A DNA stretch of 40,978 nucleotides, from positions 1 through 40,978 of the forward strand of contig WANN01000020.1 of the NCBI GenBank assembly GCA_015521775.1. The letters are read 5' to 3'. Position numbers and translations under genes: made by a program. This DNA is from Thermoproteaceae archaeon (GTDB lineage Archaea; Thermoproteota; Thermoprotei; Thermoproteales; Thermoproteaceae). Shown here one piece after another: positions 20,490 to 27,978 of the stretch; positions within the stretch are counted from its first letter, which is position 1, and every line of letters starts with the position of its first letter. The notes beneath the pieces were generated by a model. The model was not told the DNA's origin and did no database searches. It saw only the letters and a list, made by a program, of their open reading frames with translations.

Positions 20490-22919
20490 ATGCGGCGTCT
20501 TCTTGAGAGGGTTGTTGAGTATATGACGACTACTGAGGCGCATAAGATAGGTATACTCTACGTGGCCCTATCCATCATCAACCTCATCCTCGCGGGGCTC
20601 ATGGCGTTCATGATAAGGCTGACGATGGGGATAAGCCAGCCGGGCCAGTCGATAGAGGCCACCGGCCTGGTCACCTCCAACCAGTACTACTGGTTCACGT
20701 CGCTCCACGGCCTCGCCATGATCCTCCTCTTCGCCATGCAGGCGGTGGCCGGCGCCGCCAACCTGTTGGTTCCCAAGCTCATCGGGGCCCCCGACCTCTA
20801 CTGGCCCCGCATAAACGCCCTGTCGTTCTGGCTACAGGTGCCGGCCACCGTCCTCATGTGGTCCGCCTTCTTCTACAACGCCCAGGGCCCCGGCCCCGCG
20901 TGGACGCTGTACCCGCCTCTCTCCACGGCGACGCCCAGCCTCGGCATCGACCTTGTCCTCATGTCGGTCATCATAGGCGGCTTCTCCTCCACGCTGACCG
21001 GCGTAAACTTCATTCTGACCATTACGAGGCTGAGGAGGCCGGACATAAAGATGCTCGACATGTCCCTCTTCGCCTGGAGCGTCCTCGCCATGTCGATACT
21101 CATGGTCGTGGCGTTGCCCCCCCTCGCCATGGGCGCCATCATGCTCTTCCTCGAGAGGCACTTCGGCTTCTCCTTCTTCACCTACGTGCCCGGCGAGCCT
21201 ACCAAGAGCGGGGACCCGAGGCTGTTCCAGCACATATTCTGGTTCTTCGGGCACCCCGAGGTGTACATACTGGTCCTGCCTGCCATGGGGCTGGCATCGG
21301 AAGTCATACAGCGCATGGCGAGGCGCAGGGCCTACGGCTACACGGCCATCGCCATATCCTCGGTCGCCATAGCGTCCATAAGCTTCGCAGTGTGGATCCA
21401 CCACCTATTCACGGCCATACAGGACTACATTCCGCGCATAGTGTTCGCCGTGGCCACCATGGCGGTGGCCATACCATCCGGCATAAAGGTGTTCAACTGG
21501 GTGGCGACCCTCTACAACGCCAAGATAGTGCTGAGGGCCCCCATGCTGTTCGCGCTGACCTTTGTGGGCTTCTTCATAGTGGGCGGCGTCACCGGGGTGT
21601 TCTTCCCGGTCGTCACGTTGGACCTGTACCTACAGGAGACCTACTTCGTGTTGGGCCACTTCCACTACGTGGTCAACGCCATAATGCTGGCCATACTCGG
21701 CGCGCTGCTGTACTACTTCCCCCACCTCACGGGGAGATGGTACAACGAGAAGATGGCTGTTGCAAGCTGGGCCCTCCTCACCTTCGGAGGGGGATTCACG
21801 TACACCATGATGCTTGCCGCGGGCATACTGGGGCTCCCTAGGAGGTACCCGGCGGTCCCCGACCCAACGTACGTCCCGTACAACGCAGCCATGACGATAG
21901 GCAGCTGGCTCATCGCTGCCGGCGTCGTGATATACCTCCTGAACCTAATCTGGAGCATGTTCAACGGGAGGCCCGTGAAGAACCGCGCAGACCCCTGGAA
22001 GACCGCGGAGATAGGGCTCCCCGACGTCGTGCCCCCCGCCACGCCGCACCACGAGTCGCCTAGGACGCCTTGGCCGGCCATATTCGGGATCGGCGCCATA
22101 CTCCCGGCCCTCGGGATAACCCATGTGGCAGCCTCAGTGTCGCCCCTGCTCCAACAGGTGGGCGTGGTCGGCAACCCGATGCTTGGCGCGGCCCTCATAG
22201 GGCTGTTCCTGGCGCTTGGAGTAGCGTGGTTCGGCTCGGACATGGTGGGCAGGGCCCTCATGATGAGGAGGCTCAACGGCGCGGCCCTCCACGTAGAGGA
22301 GATACCTAAGCCCCCCAGCCTCATCGGGGACCTCAAGGCCTCGGTGTCCTGGGTCATATTCTCCGAGGTGGCCCTGTTCCTCACGATAATTTCCTCAGCG
22401 TACTACGCCAGGGTCGTGACCTACGACTGGTGGACGGCGGCCATGGAGCACCTGCCCCAGTTCCTGGCGCCGCTGCCCATAGCCATGTCGATAGCGCTGT
22501 GGGGTAGCAGCGGAACAGCGATGCTTGCCAGAAGGGCGTTCCTGCGCGGGGACATGCGGGGCTTCTACACGTGGGTGGGGGCCACCATAGCGCTGGGGGC
22601 CTTCTTCGCCGGCTCCCAGTTCCTGGTCGAGTACCCCACCCTGTTCGCCGAGGGCTTTGGCCCCACGGCAAGCATAATATCCATGTACTTCTACACTATC
22701 GTCACGTTGCACGGCTTCCACGTCATCATAGGCCTCACGTTCTGGGTGCTCGTGCTGATACTGGTCAAGCTGGGCTACTGGAACCCGAGGCGTCCGCACG
22801 GCGTCGAGGCCGCGGAGTACTACTGGCACTTCGTGGACGGGATATGGGTGCTGGTGTTCACCACGTTCTACCTGGGCGCAATACACATGTTGCCCCCACC
22901 GCTAGTGACGCACGTATGA
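20490..22919 (+). CDS. coxA: heme-copper oxidase, fused subunits I and III
   Basis: An 809-residue membrane protein. Residues 1 to about 500 are subunit I: heme ligand His73 (SLHGL), CuB ligand His255 cross-linked to Tyr259 in FFGHPEVYI (with Glu257, typical of A-type enzymes), CuB ligands His304-His305 (VWIHHL), heme a3 ligand His390 and heme a ligand His392 (LGHFHYVV). Residues about 610-809 are subunit III, with WVIFSEVALFL, TLHGFHVIIGL and YYWHFVDGIWVLVF. I/III fusions are known in archaea and some bacteria. It reduces O2 to water and pumps protons. The gene is divergent from the subunit II operon and overlaps the next gene by 4 nt. Confidence 0.95.
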   Translation: MRRLLERVVEYMTTTEAHKIGILYVALSIINLILAGLMAFMIRLTMGISQPGQSIEATGLVTSNQYYWFTSLHGLAMILLFAMQAVAGAANLLVPKLIGAPDLYWPRINALSFWLQVPATVLMWSAFFYNAQGPGPAWTLYPPLSTATPSLGIDLVLMSVIIGGFSSTLTGVNFILTITRLRRPDIKMLDMSLFAWSVLAMSILMVVALPPLAMGAIMLFLERHFGFSFFTYVPGEPTKSGDPRLFQHIFWFFGHPEVYILVLPAMGLASEVIQRMARRRAYGYTAIAISSVAIASISFAVWIHHLFTAIQDYIPRIVFAVATMAVAIPSGIKVFNWVATLYNAKIVLRAPMLFALTFVGFFIVGGVTGVFFPVVTLDLYLQETYFVLGHFHYVVNAIMLAILGALLYYFPHLTGRWYNEKMAVASWALLTFGGGFTYTMMLAAGILGLPRRYPAVPDPTYVPYNAAMTIGSWLIAAGVVIYLLNLIWSMFNGRPVKNRADPWKTAEIGLPDVVPPATPHHESPRTPWPAIFGIGAILPALGITHVAASVSPLLQQVGVVGNPMLGAALIGLFLALGVAWFGSDMVGRALMMRRLNGAALHVEEIPKPPSLIGDLKASVSWVIFSEVALFLTIISSAYYARVVTYDWWTAAMEHLPQFLAPLPIAMSIALWGSSGTAMLARRAFLRGDMRGFYTWVGATIALGAFFAGSQFLVEYPTLFAEGFGPTASIISMYFYTIVTLHGFHVIIGLTFWVLVLILVKLGYWNPRRPHGVEAAEYYWHFVDGIWVLVFTTFYLGAIHMLPPPLVTHV

Positions 22920-23122
22920 TCAGCCTAAAAACGTTCTCCTTGGCCTTCGCCGCCGTGATGTACCTGGTTTCGCTGGCCTGGGGGATATACACTGCCCTCC
23001 TAGGCAGCTTCGATGCGCCGGCCTTCGCGTCGTTCCTCACGATGGCCCTGGCGATACACGGTTTCTACTACTTCGCCAAGTACTACGAGCTCTGGAGGAA
23101 GGAAAAGGAGCAGCCCCCCTAA
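22916..23122 (+). CDS. small oxidase-associated membrane protein (subunit IV-like)
   Basis: A 68-residue protein with two hydrophobic helices (about 5-25 and 33-52) and a charged C terminus, YELWRKEKEQPP. Its ATG overlaps the stop codon of the fused coxA gene (ATGA). Size, topology and position match the small subunit IV that stabilises many heme-copper oxidases, but the sequence itself gives no firm family. The 3' end lies 4 nt from the stop of the convergent DUF996-like gene. Confidence 0.75.
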   Translation: MISLKTFSLAFAAVMYLVSLAWGIYTALLGSFDAPAFASFLTMALAIHGFYYFAKYYELWRKEKEQPP

Positions 23123-23126
23123 AAAA

Positions 23127-23624
23127 CTACTTTTTGAATATGTACGAGGTGTAGAACGCGTATGCCAGCGTGAAAAAGGCCGCTGCGAGTACCGGCGCCC
23201 CTAGGTAGACCGTGAAGGCCACCGACCCGGCAACGTAAAGTATTGCCGACACCGTGAACGAGGCCTTACCGGTGAACCTGCGCATCTTCTCCGTGATGTT
23301 CCAGTAGAAGAGGGCCGAGACGAGCCACACCATGGACAGGACGGCCAACTGTTCGCGGGGCACCGAGTAGCCCAACACGCCTAGCACCAGCACCATGGGC
23401 GTGGACCGCGTCACTACGTACGTCACTACTGTTGCGAACGAGGCCGTGATGAACCAGAGCAACGTGTCGCGGTTGAGCGACTGCACGTTGAGGTACTGGG
23501 CCGCCATCCTGAACACTATGTACAGTATTATGTGGGCTGCAAGGGACACCGGTATCATTATGCCCTCCAGCACGAACACTAGGGCCCCGAGGAACCCCAA
23601 CAGACGTATCAGACCCACCTCCAC
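23127..23624 (-). CDS. DUF996-like membrane protein
   Basis: A 165-residue protein with five or six hydrophobic segments starting MEVGLIRLLGFLGALVFVLE. The glycine-rich first helix and the later FYWNITEKMRRFTG loop resemble the archaeal DUF996 membrane family, of unknown function. The frame is open further upstream, but the extra sequence is hydrophilic and covers the divergent SCO1 promoter. The GTG at 23624 is about 29 nt below the minus-strand TATA box; a second GTG at 23618 is possible. Its place among oxidase genes could mean an assembly role, but that is only suggestive. Confidence 0.6.
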   Translation of the reverse strand: MEVGLIRLLGFLGALVFVLEGIMIPVSLAAHIILYIVFRMAAQYLNVQSLNRDTLLWFITASFATVVTYVVTRSTPMVLVLGVLGYSVPREQLAVLSMVWLVSALFYWNITEKMRRFTGKASFTVSAILYVAGSVAFTVYLGAPVLAAAFFTLAYAFYTSYIFKK

Positions 23625-23627
23625 AAA

Positions 23628-23657
23628 GCTTAATTTGCAATGTCCAGAATTAAATAT
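23628..23657. promoter_or_regulatory. interlaced divergent promoters of the DUF996-like gene and SCO1
   Basis: The start codons at 23624 (minus) and 23659 (plus) are 34 nt apart. The plus-strand TATA box CTTAATTT lies at about 23630-23637, 25-26 nt above the SCO1 ATG, and the minus-strand box ATATTTAATT lies at 23648-23657. Each box therefore sits at the other gene's start, so initiation in one direction should hinder the other. Confidence 0.55.
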
Positions 23658-23658
23658 C

Positions 23659-24291
23659 ATGAGGTTGAAGTACGTGGTTTTCGTGGTCGCAGCGATCTCA
23701 GTAGTGCTACTGCTCGCCTTCCCCATAAACATGCAGACTAACTACGAGCCCCTCCCCATCACGGAGAAGGTGACCCCCACCTGTTACCCGCCCGGCAAGG
23801 AGCCGACCGCGCCCGATTTCGCCCTTGTGGACCAGTATGGCCGCGAGGTGAGGCTTTCCGACCTGTGGGGCGATGGGCCCCTCCTAATAACGTTCACCTA
23901 CACGTACTGTCCGGACATATGCCCGGTGATGCACGTGATAATAAACAAGTCCCTGCCGGGCCTTACCCCTGTGGTCAAGCGCATTGCGACTATAAGCGTG
24001 GACCCCGAGAGGGACACGCCGGAGAGGATGAGGCTTTACGCCGACGCCAACAACTACAGGTGGATCTTCCTGACCGGGCCACGTGAGCAGCTCGAAAGGG
24101 TCTGGGACGCCTACGGCGTGTTCGTGTCCATCCAGAGGACCGGGGACACGTACGTGGTTACCCATTCCGCTGACTGGATCGTGATAGAGGACGGAAAGGT
24201 GCTGGGCAGGGTAAGGGGCATGCCGAGCCCCGAGAGCCTAGTGGAATACGTGACCCTGATCGCGGAAAGGCGGTGCATGGAGGTCTCCTGA
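23659..24291 (+). CDS. SCO1/SenC-type copper chaperone
   Basis: A 210-residue protein with a membrane anchor (about 5-22) and a thioredoxin-fold domain. The copper ligands are Cys84 and Cys88 in TYCPDICPV and His169 in VVTHSADW, and the family motif ISVDPERDTPE is present near 112-122. SCO proteins load or reduce the CuA centre of oxidase subunit II, which fits the CuA-containing CoxB encoded 3.5 kb away. An additional cysteine pair (Cys42 and Cys206) lies outside the core. It is followed within 4 nt by the heme A synthase-like gene, suggesting one assembly-factor operon. Confidence 0.92.
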   Translation: MRLKYVVFVVAAISVVLLLAFPINMQTNYEPLPITEKVTPTCYPPGKEPTAPDFALVDQYGREVRLSDLWGDGPLLITFTYTYCPDICPVMHVIINKSLPGLTPVVKRIATISVDPERDTPERMRLYADANNYRWIFLTGPREQLERVWDAYGVFVSIQRTGDTYVVTHSADWIVIEDGKVLGRVRGMPSPESLVEYVTLIAERRCMEVS

Positions 24292-24295
24292 AGGT

Positions 24296-25144
24296 GTGCG
24301 CCCCATAAACGTCTATAGGGCCGCGCTTGGGACCGTACTCGCGACCACCTTCACGGGGGGGCTCACCGCGGGCCTCGGCATGGGCTTCGATCTGGGGGTC
24401 GAGTGGCCCTCGACCCCACTAAGGCTGGTAGGCGCGATCATCCTCGGCAGTGTGGAGCCGGTCCACAGACTGTTGACCGTGGCCACAGGAATCCTCTTCG
24501 TCCTCGCCCTAGTGGTCACGGCGAGGCTAGGCTCGAGGAAGCTCCTTCTAGTCTCTGTTTTGGGCGTGCTGGCCCTGGCTCTCGTGGCCCTGACAGGGAG
24601 GATGGTGTTGCTGGTGCTGGGCGGCGTGATTGTGCCCCCCTTGGCGTACCTGGTCTACCCCCTCAACAATGGGCTTGCCCTACTGGCGTCGCTCTCCATG
24701 GCCGTACTTGCGTCGTTGGTGGACAGGCCGAGGCGGCTCTCCATGGCAAGCGCGTTCAGGGGGGCGGCCCTCTGGGGCACAGTGGCGTCGCTTACCGGCG
24801 CCTACATGTTGGGGGTCCAGAAAATACACGGCGAGGCTGCGGTCGGGGCGCTTCCCCCCGCGCTGTCCCTGGGGGAACTGCCCTGGCTGCTCCACCTGGT
24901 GGCGGGGGGGCTGGCCGTCCTCCTCGCGCTGGTGGGCATCTACATCAACAGGCTCTTAACGTTCTGGGGCGTGGCCGTCATGCTGTCTGCAGTGGCCCAG
25001 CCCGTGTTGGGGCTGGCCCTGTACTTCGGGGCCCTACACGATCCCTGGGCGCCGGGCCTCCCGACCGCGCTGCACACACTTTTCGCGCACCTCCTCGTGA
25101 TATCCAGCGCCGTGCTTTATCTCAGGGCCAGGCGCGCCGCCTGA
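24296..25144 (+). CDS. heme A synthase-like membrane protein (CtaA/COX15)
   Basis: A 282-residue protein with eight predicted hydrophobic helices in two halves. Candidate heme-ligating histidines are His57 (EPVHRLL), His178 (KIHGEAAV), His200 (LLHLVAGG), His260 and His265 (ALHTLFAHLL), a distribution like that in CtaA/COX15, which converts heme O to heme A. The E-x-x-H pattern at 54-57 resembles the family signature. No heme O synthase (CtaB) is in the window. It starts with GTG 4 nt after the SCO1 stop and overlaps the convergent ccmB gene by 23 nt. Divergence makes the call moderate. Confidence 0.6.
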   Translation: MRPINVYRAALGTVLATTFTGGLTAGLGMGFDLGVEWPSTPLRLVGAIILGSVEPVHRLLTVATGILFVLALVVTARLGSRKLLLVSVLGVLALALVALTGRMVLLVLGGVIVPPLAYLVYPLNNGLALLASLSMAVLASLVDRPRRLSMASAFRGAALWGTVASLTGAYMLGVQKIHGEAAVGALPPALSLGELPWLLHLVAGGLAVLLALVGIYINRLLTFWGVAVMLSAVAQPVLGLALYFGALHDPWAPGLPTALHTLFAHLLVISSAVLYLRARRAA

Positions 25145-25724
25145 CGCCCAAAGACGCCGAGGCCAGGTACCCCAGGGCCGCCAGCGCCGCCGTGAGGGCC
25201 AGGAGCTCCGGGTACCCCGCGCCTAGGTATATCCTGACGACTACCGGGCTGGCCATGGACATGGACATGCCTATGAGGGCCAGCGTGCTGGCCCCGCCAT
25301 GTATGGCTATCATGCCCGCGGTGATGGATATAGTTATGAAGAGGCATGAGGCCAGGGCCAGTATCGCTGCGTCGCGGACCGCCAAGCCTAACGAGGCAAG
25401 CACGGAGCCGACCACGTACACCATCTCTGTTATGGGGAGGGCCACGGCAAGGGACGCCACAAGCTTGGCCAGGTACACCTCGTTGAGGCCTACATAGGTG
25501 AGCAGGCCGTACAGGGTCCCCCTCTCCTCCTCGCTGTAGAGGACCAGCACAGCGATCAGCGAGGTCAACGTGATGCCCGCGAGCACCGACGCCATGAAGG
25601 GGGACCCTATCTGGGCCCCGCCCATGCCGAATATTAGGCCTATAGAAACGTAGAGTAGCAGGGAGTCGACGCGGCGCGACAGCAGGAGGAGGTCCTTCCT
25701 TATGAGCGCCTTGAGACGCGCCAC
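25122..25724 (-). CDS. ccmB: heme/ABC-2 exporter permease, CcmB-like
   Basis: A 200-residue membrane protein starting MARLKALIRKDLLLLSRRVD, the charged N terminus of CcmB, followed by about six hydrophobic helices and a YSEEERGTLYGLLTY loop that corresponds to the conserved E-R-x-x-G-x-L segment of CcmB. CcmB together with the ATPase CcmA powers release of heme-loaded CcmE in system I cytochrome c maturation. No ccmA is present next to it. The gene overlaps ccmC by 25 nt and the convergent heme A synthase-like gene by 23 nt. A generic ABC-2 permease is the alternative reading. Confidence 0.75.
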   Translation of the reverse strand: MARLKALIRKDLLLLSRRVDSLLLYVSIGLIFGMGGAQIGSPFMASVLAGITLTSLIAVLVLYSEEERGTLYGLLTYVGLNEVYLAKLVASLAVALPITEMVYVVGSVLASLGLAVRDAAILALASCLFITISITAGMIAIHGGASTLALIGMSMSMASPVVVRIYLGAGYPELLALTAALAALGYLASASLGVRRRAWP

Positions 25725-26662
25725 GACGTTAAGGCCATTAGCCCCATGAACACGTAGTACAGCGCTAGGTTCACGTACACGCTAGGGTGGTTGACTATGC
25801 GGAGGTCCCCAGAGACCGACACCATGTGCTGCACCAATGTGGGGCGGCCATCGATCAGCGGAGGGTCGATGACCCTACGGGCTTCCTCGATCGATAGGCC
25901 CAGCACAGTGCCGTTCTCGAGGCGCACCAGGTAGCTGTCCCCGACCGCCGTGACGTTGACGACGCGCTGCGTAGGCGTCGACGAGTCCAGGGCGCCGAGC
26001 ACGGCTATGGGGATCGCCGAGGCTATGTACGCCGCCGCGACGTGTCTGGGGGCCCCACGCGACATTAGGAGGAACAGGAGGGCCACCACCACGAGGAGCC
26101 GGGCCCCGAAGAGCGACCTTATCTGGGGGGTCAGCGCGGAGACCGCCTCGCCTGGACGCGGGTGCAGCGACTCGGCTATGACAGGCGCGGCGAAACTTAT
26201 CACGACCACGGAGAGCGAGGCGAGGACGTACATGGCAGAGGCCGCCAGGTTCTTGTCCGGGTCGCCGATGCTCCGCCTGAGCGCCGGATAGGCGGCGTAC
26301 GTGATGAAGAGTATGAGCACGGTCACCTGGCGCGGGTCCCATGTCCAGGGGCTGCCCCAGGACTCCGACGACCATATGGTGCCCGAAACAAAGGAGAACG
26401 CCGACGCGAATATGAGCAGGTACACCACCGCGTCCAGGCGCCTAATGTACTTCTCCTCGCGCGTCCTCATGGCCCTGAAAGCGTAGAACGCCGAGACCGC
26501 GGCAAGCACGTACACGGCTATGCTCACCGGCACGTGGGTGTATATGCTCCTATATGCCGTGGGCGTGCCCAGGGGCACGAAGGCCGGGAAAGGCCCCCTC
26601 AGGGAGAGAAGGGCAGCGCTGACTATGTCTATTCCTACAAGTACCGGGATGAGCAGCCTCAT
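25700..26662 (-). CDS. ccmC: heme-handling protein CcmC with C-terminal extension
   Basis: A 320-residue membrane protein of the heme-handling (WWD) family. The WWD motif reads WGSPWTWDPRQV (102-113); external heme ligands are probably His43 (YTHVP) and His167 (SLHPRP). The first about 225 residues fill the six-helix CcmC core. Residues about 228-296 form an additional extracytoplasmic segment and 297-314 a last helix followed by a basic end, RVSRRS; ordinary CcmC lacks these and a small CcmD-like module may be fused here. It overlaps ccmE by 4 nt (ATGA). It would load heme onto CcmE. Confidence 0.88.
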   Translation of the reverse strand: MRLLIPVLVGIDIVSAALLSLRGPFPAFVPLGTPTAYRSIYTHVPVSIAVYVLAAVSAFYAFRAMRTREEKYIRRLDAVVYLLIFASAFSFVSGTIWSSESWGSPWTWDPRQVTVLILFITYAAYPALRRSIGDPDKNLAASAMYVLASLSVVVISFAAPVIAESLHPRPGEAVSALTPQIRSLFGARLLVVVALLFLLMSRGAPRHVAAAYIASAIPIAVLGALDSSTPTQRVVNVTAVGDSYLVRLENGTVLGLSIEEARRVIDPPLIDGRPTLVQHMVSVSGDLRIVNHPSVYVNLALYYVFMGLMALTSWRVSRRS

Positions 26663-27036
26663 CCCGAGGCGGCCGGCTGGCCGTAGGCAGAGTGACAGCC
26701 CCTCAGTATCGTGGTCACCATTAGGGTCCTATTAGAGGGGTTGTAGTATCCCTCCACCACAACTTCGCTTTCAAACGTGTACGCGGCGCCGTACCTCGCC
26801 AGAAGGTACCCCTCGTCAATGACGCCCGTTATACGTCCCTCCTCGCCGCCCAGCACCAGGTAGACCTTCCCGTCGTCAACCCACCAGTCCAGCAGTTTGG
26901 CAGTCACCCTGTAATGCTTCTTTTGGCCCTCCGCAAGCAGTTGGTCCACGGTGTACCCCGTGCTTCCCCCCATGACCGAGATGAGGGCCGACGCAGTCAT
27001 GACCGCGGCCAAGAGTACGAGGAGGGCGAGACGCAT
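26659..27036 (-). CDS. ccmE: heme chaperone CcmE, CxxxY type
   Basis: A 125-residue protein with an N-terminal membrane anchor (about 1-20) and the OB-fold domain of CcmE (YRVTAKLLDWWV, GRITGVIDE, EVVVEGYYNP). The heme-attaching motif is Cys114-H-S-A-Tyr118: cysteine replaces the histidine of the classical HxxxY motif. CxxxY variants are known from archaea and some sulfate reducers, so this is not a defect; His115 follows directly. CcmE carries heme covalently between CcmC and the cytochrome c lyase. The ATG is leaderless, about 25 nt below a TATA box. Confidence 0.9.
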   Translation of the reverse strand: MRLALLVLLAAVMTASALISVMGGSTGYTVDQLLAEGQKKHYRVTAKLLDWWVDDGKVYLVLGGEEGRITGVIDEGYLLARYGAAYTFESEVVVEGYYNPSNRTLMVTTILRGCHSAYGQPAASG

Positions 27037-27055
27037 ATCACCTCTCCCGTTCGCC

Positions 27056-27067
27056 TATATAAACGTA
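27056..27067 (-). promoter_or_regulatory. TATA box of the ccmECB operon
   Basis: TACGTTTATATA on the minus strand is centred about 25 nt above the ATG at 27036. Confidence 0.65.
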
Positions 27068-27078
27068 CCCAGCCCAAA

Positions 27079-27086
27079 GATAAAAG
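27079..27086 (+). promoter_or_regulatory. TATA-like box of the 250-residue membrane protein
   Basis: AGATAAAA lies with its centre about 24 nt above the ATG at 27106. Confidence 0.5.
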
Positions 27087-27105
27087 CGGCCGCATCGTGT
27101 TGGCC

Positions 27106-27858
27106 ATGGCCATAGCCCACGTGTACATCCACCGCTTGGAGGAGGTGGTGGAACAGGCGGGGCGGACCGACAGAGAGGTCAACGTGCTCCTACCCTTCGT
27201 CCCCATGTTGGTGTTCCTGTCAGGGATCGCGGCGCTCTTCGCGGGCGCCGCGCTCATGCCCCCAGTACCCGCAGGGGGCCCCCAGGCCCTCGGCCTGGCC
27301 ATGGTGGTGCTCGGCCTACTTATAATTGGGGCCGCCGTCATGCTGTACGTGACGTACCTCTGGATCACACGCGTGAACATGCACCTTGAGCGGACCGCCG
27401 AGGGCTACGACCTCATGGCAAGGATCGCGGAGGAGGTAGGCCTACACAACGCGCCGCTCATTAGGTCGAGGCTGCACGAGGTCAAGATGGCCAACGAGAA
27501 GAGGATCTCGGTGCCCCTGGGACTGGCGCTGCTCTTCGTGCCGCTCGGATACATATACGTGTTCCACCTGCTGAACAAGAGGCTCGCAGCGCACAGCAGC
27601 GCCGAGAGGCTGTTCCTGGCGGAGCTCATGGAGGGCATACGGCGCAGGGACCCGTCCTTTTCAAGGCTTCCCGACGACGTTAGGCCTGTGCCCGACAGGA
27701 GCACGTTCCTATATGCCCTCCTGACCGTCCTCACGGGGATCTTCATGCTGTACTGGGTCTACACGTTGACGAAGGACCCCAACGAACACTTCGCCTCGCA
27801 TAGGCGCGTCGAGCGCGAGATACTGGACTCCCTCAAGAGGCTCGCCAGAGGCGCATAG
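27106..27858 (+). CDS. membrane protein of unknown function
   Basis: A 250-residue protein starting MAIAHVYIHRLEEVVEQAGR. It has four hydrophobic segments: two adjacent ones at about residues 28-85, one at about 138-153 (LGLALLFVPLGYIYVFHLL) and one near 203-223. Between them are charged helical stretches, and the C terminus HRRVEREILDSLKRLARG is basic. No family is recognised; two-helix pairs separated by cytosolic helices are seen in several uncharacterised archaeal membrane proteins. The TATA spacing selects the ATG at 27106 over the longer open frame. It is divergent from ccmE. Confidence 0.65.
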   Translation: MAIAHVYIHRLEEVVEQAGRTDREVNVLLPFVPMLVFLSGIAALFAGAALMPPVPAGGPQALGLAMVVLGLLIIGAAVMLYVTYLWITRVNMHLERTAEGYDLMARIAEEVGLHNAPLIRSRLHEVKMANEKRISVPLGLALLFVPLGYIYVFHLLNKRLAAHSSAERLFLAELMEGIRRRDPSFSRLPDDVRPVPDRSTFLYALLTVLTGIFMLYWVYTLTKDPNEHFASHRRVEREILDSLKRLARGA

Positions 27859-27875
27859 GGGGCCGCGCAGGGGGA

Positions 27876-27932
27876 ACCGTCAGCTCGTGGGTTCCTCTTC
27901 ACTTTTAGGCACTTAAAATCGTCATCACGCCC
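27876..27932 (-). ncRNA. candidate C/D box sRNA (2'-O-methylation guide)
   Basis: On the minus strand all four boxes appear in order: C box GTGATGA (27928-27922), a 13-nt guide, D' box CTAA (27908-27905), a 2-nt spacer, C' box GTGAAGA (27902-27896), a 12-nt guide GGAACCCACGAG (27895-27884) and D box CTGA (27883-27880). Guide lengths fit archaeal box C/D RNAs; the D'-C' spacer is short. A T/A-rich TATA element about 25 nt upstream of the predicted 5' end is shared with lhr. By the D-plus-five rule the D guide would methylate a U in a target reading CUCGUGGGUUCC; nine of these bases match the T arm of the tRNA-Ser in this window. End positions are estimates. Confidence 0.65.
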
Positions 27933-27950
27933 GCCATAACGTGGGGATAC

Positions 27951-27961
27951 CAATAAAAAGG
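27951..27961. promoter_or_regulatory. shared symmetric TATA element for lhr and the C/D sRNA
   Basis: CAATAAAAAGG on plus (CCTTTTTATTG on minus) is centred about 24-25 nt from the lhr GTG at 27979 and about 25 nt from the predicted sRNA 5' end near 27931. Confidence 0.6.
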
Positions 27962-27978
27962 TTCTGCCGTGCCACTGG

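Noticed and set aside
24403-25497. 364-codon open frame on the plus strand
   Set aside because: Shifted frame across the heme A synthase-like gene and antisense to ccmB. The real genes show membrane helices and conserved residues.
26659-27036. CcmE as a degenerate copy because the HxxxY histidine is missing
   Set aside because: The cysteine variant CxxxY is an established archaeal form, and the rest of the domain is intact.
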